A stretch of DNA of 64,000 bases, from contig NZ_JZUE01000007.1 of the NCBI RefSeq assembly GCF_000969605.1, positions 62,001 to 126,000 of the forward strand, given 5' to 3'. The translations under genes were made by a program, and so were the position numbers. Positions 61,541 through 64,000 of this stretch are shown here, in pieces. The DNA comes from Aquincola tertiaricarbonis. Its GTDB lineage: Bacteria; Pseudomonadota; Gammaproteobacteria; Burkholderiales; Burkholderiaceae_C. Within the stretch, counting starts at the first letter, position 1, and every line of letters begins with the position of its first letter. Below the pieces are notes generated by a model. The model did not search any database, was not told where the DNA came from, and saw nothing but the letters and a program-made list of their open reading frames with translations.

Positions 61541-62923
61541 ATGACACCGCCGCCGAACCCTGCCGCGTCGGCGCCCGAACGACATCTCCAAGTGCGCCAT
61601 GCAGTTTCGGTGTGCGTCGGCATGGTGATCGGCGCCGGCATCTTCAAGACCTCCCCGATGGTGGCCAGCAGCCTGGCCAGCGACCAGGCGCTGTACCTGG
61701 CCTGGGCGCTGGGCGGCCTGCTGTCCTTCATCGGCGCACTGTGCTTCGCGGAACTGGCCGCCGCCTTTCCGCATGCGGGCGGCGACTACCACTTCCTGCG
61801 GCTGGCCTTCGGGCAACGCACCGGCTTCCTGTTCGCGTGGTCGCGCTTCGCGGTCATCCACACCGGCTCGATGGCGCTGCTGGCCTTCGTCTTCGGCGAC
61901 TACCTCAGCCAGGTCGTCCGGCTGGACCCCTGGCTGGGCCCGGCGCTGGGTGCGTATGCGCCGGCGCTGTTCGCCGCCGCGGTGATCGTGGCGCTCACGC
62001 TGCTCAACCTGCGCGGGGTGCATGTGGGCCTGGGCACGCAGGTGGGCCTGATGCTGCTGGTGATCGGTGGACTGCTGGCCCTGGGCGTGGCCGCTGCCTG
62101 GTTGATGCTGCAGGGCCTGCCGCCGGCCACGCCGATGGCCGCGCCGGAACGTGCTGGCCAGGTCGAGATCGGCACCGCCTTCGTGTTCGTGTTCCTGGCC
62201 TATGGCGGCTGGAGCGATGCCGCCACGCTCTCGGCCGAGATGCGAGACGGCCGCCGCGGCATCGTGCATGCGCTGATGCTGGGCCTGGCCACCGTGACGC
62301 TGCTGTACCTGCTGGCCAACTTCGCCTACCTGCGCGGCCTGGGCCTGGAAGGCCTGGCCCACAGCCAGGCCCCGGCTGCGGAGCTGATGCGGCTGGCCTT
62401 CGGCGCCCCTGGCGAACTGCTGATCGTGGCCGCGGTGGCCCTCACCTCCATCACGGTGATGAACGCGACGCTGATCGCCGGCGCCCGCACGACCTGGGCC
62501 GCTGCACGGGACCTGCAGCAGGCGCAGTGGCTGGGCGGTGGCCTGGGCGCGCGGCTGGCTCGCTGGGACCTGTCGCGCGGCATTCCGCCCGCCGCCATCG
62601 CGGCCATCGGCACCGTGGCCGTGGCGCTGGTGGGGCTGGGCACCGTGACCCGCGGCGGCTTCTCCACGATGGTGGACTACCTGTCGCCGGTGTACTGGGG
62701 CTTTCTCACGCTGAGCGCAGCCAGCGTGCTGGTGCTGCGGCGCCGGCTGCCGCAGGCGCCCCGGCCCTTCAAGGTGCCGCTGTATCCGTGGCTGCCGCTG
62801 CTGTTCTGCGGCTGCAGCGGCTACCTGCTGGTGTCGAGCCTGCTGTATGTGAAGGCCGGTGCGCTGGTCGGCGTGGCCGTGCTGGCGGTGGGCGCGATGG
62901 TGCTGGTGCCGCGTCGCCGCTGA
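61541..62923 (+). CDS. APC family amino-acid permease
   Basis: A 460-residue permease with twelve membrane helices. The first helix motif VGMVIGAGIFKTSPMVA is the classic GAGIF substrate loop of the APC superfamily; FAELAAAFPHAGGDYHFL and FKVPLYPWLPLL are standard. The substrate is an amino acid or polyamine. ATG at 61541, diverging from the TonB receptor. Placed beside cyanophycin genes, arginine or aspartate transport would make sense but is not shown. Confidence 0.9.
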   Translation: MTPPPNPAASAPERHLQVRHAVSVCVGMVIGAGIFKTSPMVASSLASDQALYLAWALGGLLSFIGALCFAELAAAFPHAGGDYHFLRLAFGQRTGFLFAWSRFAVIHTGSMALLAFVFGDYLSQVVRLDPWLGPALGAYAPALFAAAVIVALTLLNLRGVHVGLGTQVGLMLLVIGGLLALGVAAAWLMLQGLPPATPMAAPERAGQVEIGTAFVFVFLAYGGWSDAATLSAEMRDGRRGIVHALMLGLATVTLLYLLANFAYLRGLGLEGLAHSQAPAAELMRLAFGAPGELLIVAAVALTSITVMNATLIAGARTTWAAARDLQQAQWLGGGLGARLARWDLSRGIPPAAIAAIGTVAVALVGLGTVTRGGFSTMVDYLSPVYWGFLTLSAASVLVLRRRLPQAPRPFKVPLYPWLPLLFCGCSGYLLVSSLLYVKAGALVGVAVLAVGAMVLVPRRR

Positions 62924-62942
62924 ACGCGGCTCACAACGCAAA

Positions 62943-62973
62943 AGGGCCGATGCTTTCGCATCGGCCCTCTTTT
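62943..62973. terminator. Bidirectional terminator (permease / tRNA-Leu)
   Basis: AGGGCCGATGC (62943-62953) and GCATCGGCCCT (62958-62968) form a perfect 11-bp stem with TTTC loop. T-rich tracts on both sides (CTTTT on plus, CTTTT on minus) suit ends of the permease and the tRNA-Leu transcripts. Confidence 0.85.
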
Positions 62974-62978
62974 CGATT

Positions 62979-63063
<85 letters not shown>

Positions 63064-63120
63064 ATTTCAGGGCCGCGACTGTAGCACGACAAACTGCGCA
63101 TTCGGGGACCGTGTGCGCAA

Positions 63121-63134
63121 CTTGTCTAGACAAG
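63121..63134. promoter_or_regulatory. 14-bp perfect palindrome between the tRNA genes
   Basis: CTTGTCTAGACAAG is a perfect 14-bp palindrome upstream of tRNA-Leu on the minus strand. It may be a regulator site or a remnant; no function is known. Confidence 0.3.
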
Positions 63135-63145
63135 CAGCCCCTCAT

Positions 63146-63177
63146 AAAAAACCCCGGAGTGTTTGCACCTTCCGGGG
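63146..63177 (-). terminator. Intrinsic terminator after tRNA-Phe
   Basis: CCCCGGA (63152-63158 region) and TCCGGGG (63171-63177) form a stem with an inner GTG-CAC stem; the A-run at 63146-63151 gives six U's on the minus strand. It ends the tRNA-Phe transcript. Confidence 0.8.
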
Positions 63178-63188
63178 CTTTCATGTCT

Positions 63189-63264
63189 TGGTGGCCAAGG
63201 GCGGAATCGAACCACCGACACGCGGATTTTCAATCCGCTGCTCTACCAACTGAGCTACTTGGCC
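63189..63264 (-). tRNA. tRNA-Phe (anticodon GAA)
   Basis: Minus strand: acceptor GGCCAAG, TAGCTCAGTTGGTAGAGC D arm, anticodon loop TTGAAAA with GAA, TPsiC arm GGTTCGATTCC, encoded CCA. Length 76 nt with CCA. Confidence 0.95.
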
Positions 63265-63315
63265 AAGACTGACGAGTATAGCGTGGAAAAAGAATCGCGC
63301 AACTCTTGTGCTCGT

Positions 63316-64000
63316 TCAAAGCGCATTGCGCTTGTTGCGGCTGAGGTCCACGCCCAGCTGTTTGAGCTTGCGGTACAGGTGCGTGCGCTCCAGCCCCGTC
63401 TTCTCGGCCACGCGGGTCATGCTGCCGTTTTCCTTGGCCAGGTGGAACTCGAAGTAGCTCTTCTCGAAGGCGTCGCGCGCCTCGCGCAGCGGCCGGTCGA
63501 GGTCGAAGGACTGCTCGCTCTGCGGTCCCAGCTGCAGCGGCTGCGCAGGAGGCAGGCCGAGGCCGCCGGTCATCGCCGACTCCACCGTCAACCCACCATC
63601 GCCGCGCATCGGCAGGCCGCCATGGCCGGTGCCTTCCAGGCCGCGCGGCGCGGGCTTGGCCAGGCCGGCTTCGACCGCCCGCAACAGCTTCTGCAGCGTG
63701 ATGGGCTTTTCCAGGAAGGCCATCGCGCCGTACTTGGTGGCTTCCACCGCAGTGTCGATGGTGCCGTGTCCGCTCATCATGATGACGGGCATGGTGAGCT
63801 GCGACGTGCTGCCCCACTCCTTCAGCAGCGTGATGCCGTCGACATCGGGCATCCAGATGTCGAGCAGCACCAGGTCGGGACGCCGGCGCTCCCGGGCGGC
63901 GCGCGCCTGGGCAGCGTTCTCGGCGAGCTCTACGGTATGACCTTCGTCGGTCAGGATCTCAGACAACAGGGCACGGATGCCGAGTTCGTCGTCAACAACA
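63316..64000 (-). CDS. Response regulator, receiver plus Fis-type HTH (NtrX-like, partial)
   Basis: The start is outside the window; the visible frame begins VVDDELGIRALLSEILTDEGH, so only a few codons are missing. It has a receiver domain (phospho-acceptor D in LVLLDIWMPDVDG, lysine in AFLEKPITLQ), a linker of about 60 Gly/Pro-rich residues, and a C-terminal Fis-like HTH (SMTRVAEKTGLERTHLYRKLKQLGVD). It lacks the AAA+ sigma-54 domain that NtrX normally has. Its sensor kinase is probably just beyond the right edge. The nearest relatives are NtrX/NtrC-family short forms in Betaproteobacteria. Confidence 0.9.
   Translation of the reverse strand, partial: VVDDELGIRALLSEILTDEGHTVELAENAAQARAARERRRPDLVLLDIWMPDVDGITLLKEWGSTSQLTMPVIMMSGHGTIDTAVEATKYGAMAFLEKPITLQKLLRAVEAGLAKPAPRGLEGTGHGGLPMRGDGGLTVESAMTGGLGLPPAQPLQLGPQSEQSFDLDRPLREARDAFEKSYFEFHLAKENGSMTRVAEKTGLERTHLYRKLKQLGVDLSRNKRNAL

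Noticed and set aside
63064-63188. Integrated element or attachment site by the tRNA genes
   Set aside because: No integrase, direct repeat or phage gene nearby; the sequence is fully explained by terminator, palindrome and promoter.

Overview
The window is a stretch of ordinary, densely packed chromosome from a very G+C-rich Gram-negative bacterium, most likely a betaproteobacterium of the order Burkholderiales (by gene content and recalled similarity, the Rubrivivax/Ideonella/Leptothrix/Sphaerotilus neighbourhood). Supporting points are the gltIJKL-LysR arrangement, the rplM-rpsI-erpA-anmK-M23 peptidase-tyrS-dtd neighbourhood, the Lrp/hppD pair, a PEP-CTERM protein, two adjacent cyanophycin synthetases with DUF1854 and ABC partners, and the tRNA-Leu(CAG)/tRNA-Phe(GAA) pair next to an NtrX-like response regulator. 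No phage, insertion sequence, CRISPR array or plasmid function is visible.

Layout. 0-10.9 kb: the start of a molybdopterin oxidoreductase (leaving the window), an M20 amidohydrolase, a DUF2817 (M14-like) peptidase, small hypotheticals, a hybrid sensor kinase, a Bcr/CflA efflux pump, the RNase P RNA, cysK and a membrane-anchored pseudokinase translationally coupled to cysK. 10.9-16.3 kb: pyrC and a complete glutamate/aspartate ABC importer (gltIJKL) with a LysR regulator. 16.5-25.2 kb: PEP-CTERM protein, transglutaminase, a NUDIX-metallo-beta-lactamase fusion, a histidine phosphatase, DUF72, an orphan amino-acid binding protein, AMP nucleosidase and two small unknowns. 25.4-31.4 kb: an EF-G-like GTPase, an MFS carrier, purT, an aldo/keto reductase and a possible HTH protein. 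31.4-32.5 kb: a run of tiny genes behind an unusually structured promoter and leader. 32.5-38.7 kb: HDOD protein, Lrp regulator with a large operator dyad facing hppD, a lipase-like hydrolase, fadD and an MBL hydrolase. 38.7-49.2 kb: housekeeping (dtd, tyrS, M23 peptidase, anmK, erpA, rpsI, rplM, srkA, htpG). 49.4-62.9 kb: a chemoreceptor, then the cyanophycin locus (DUF1854, ABC transporter, two synthetase paralogues), a TonB receptor and an amino-acid permease. 63-64 kb: two tRNAs and a truncated response regulator.

How the parts work together. Several neighbours share amino-acid and nitrogen economy: glutamate/aspartate uptake, cysteine synthesis, tyrosine catabolism and, most strikingly, cyanophycin (Asp-Arg polymer) storage. 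In the cyanophycin pair the two proteins look complementarily degenerate: the first keeps the N-domain His/Glu motif but has lost the Mur-ligase P-loop, the second keeps the P-loop but has lost the N-domain motif. The other candidates for new biology are the small-ORF cluster at 31.4-32.5 kb, a 60-bp operator dyad between the Lrp regulator and hppD, and an intrinsic terminator lying between a promoter-like element and the M23 peptidase gene.
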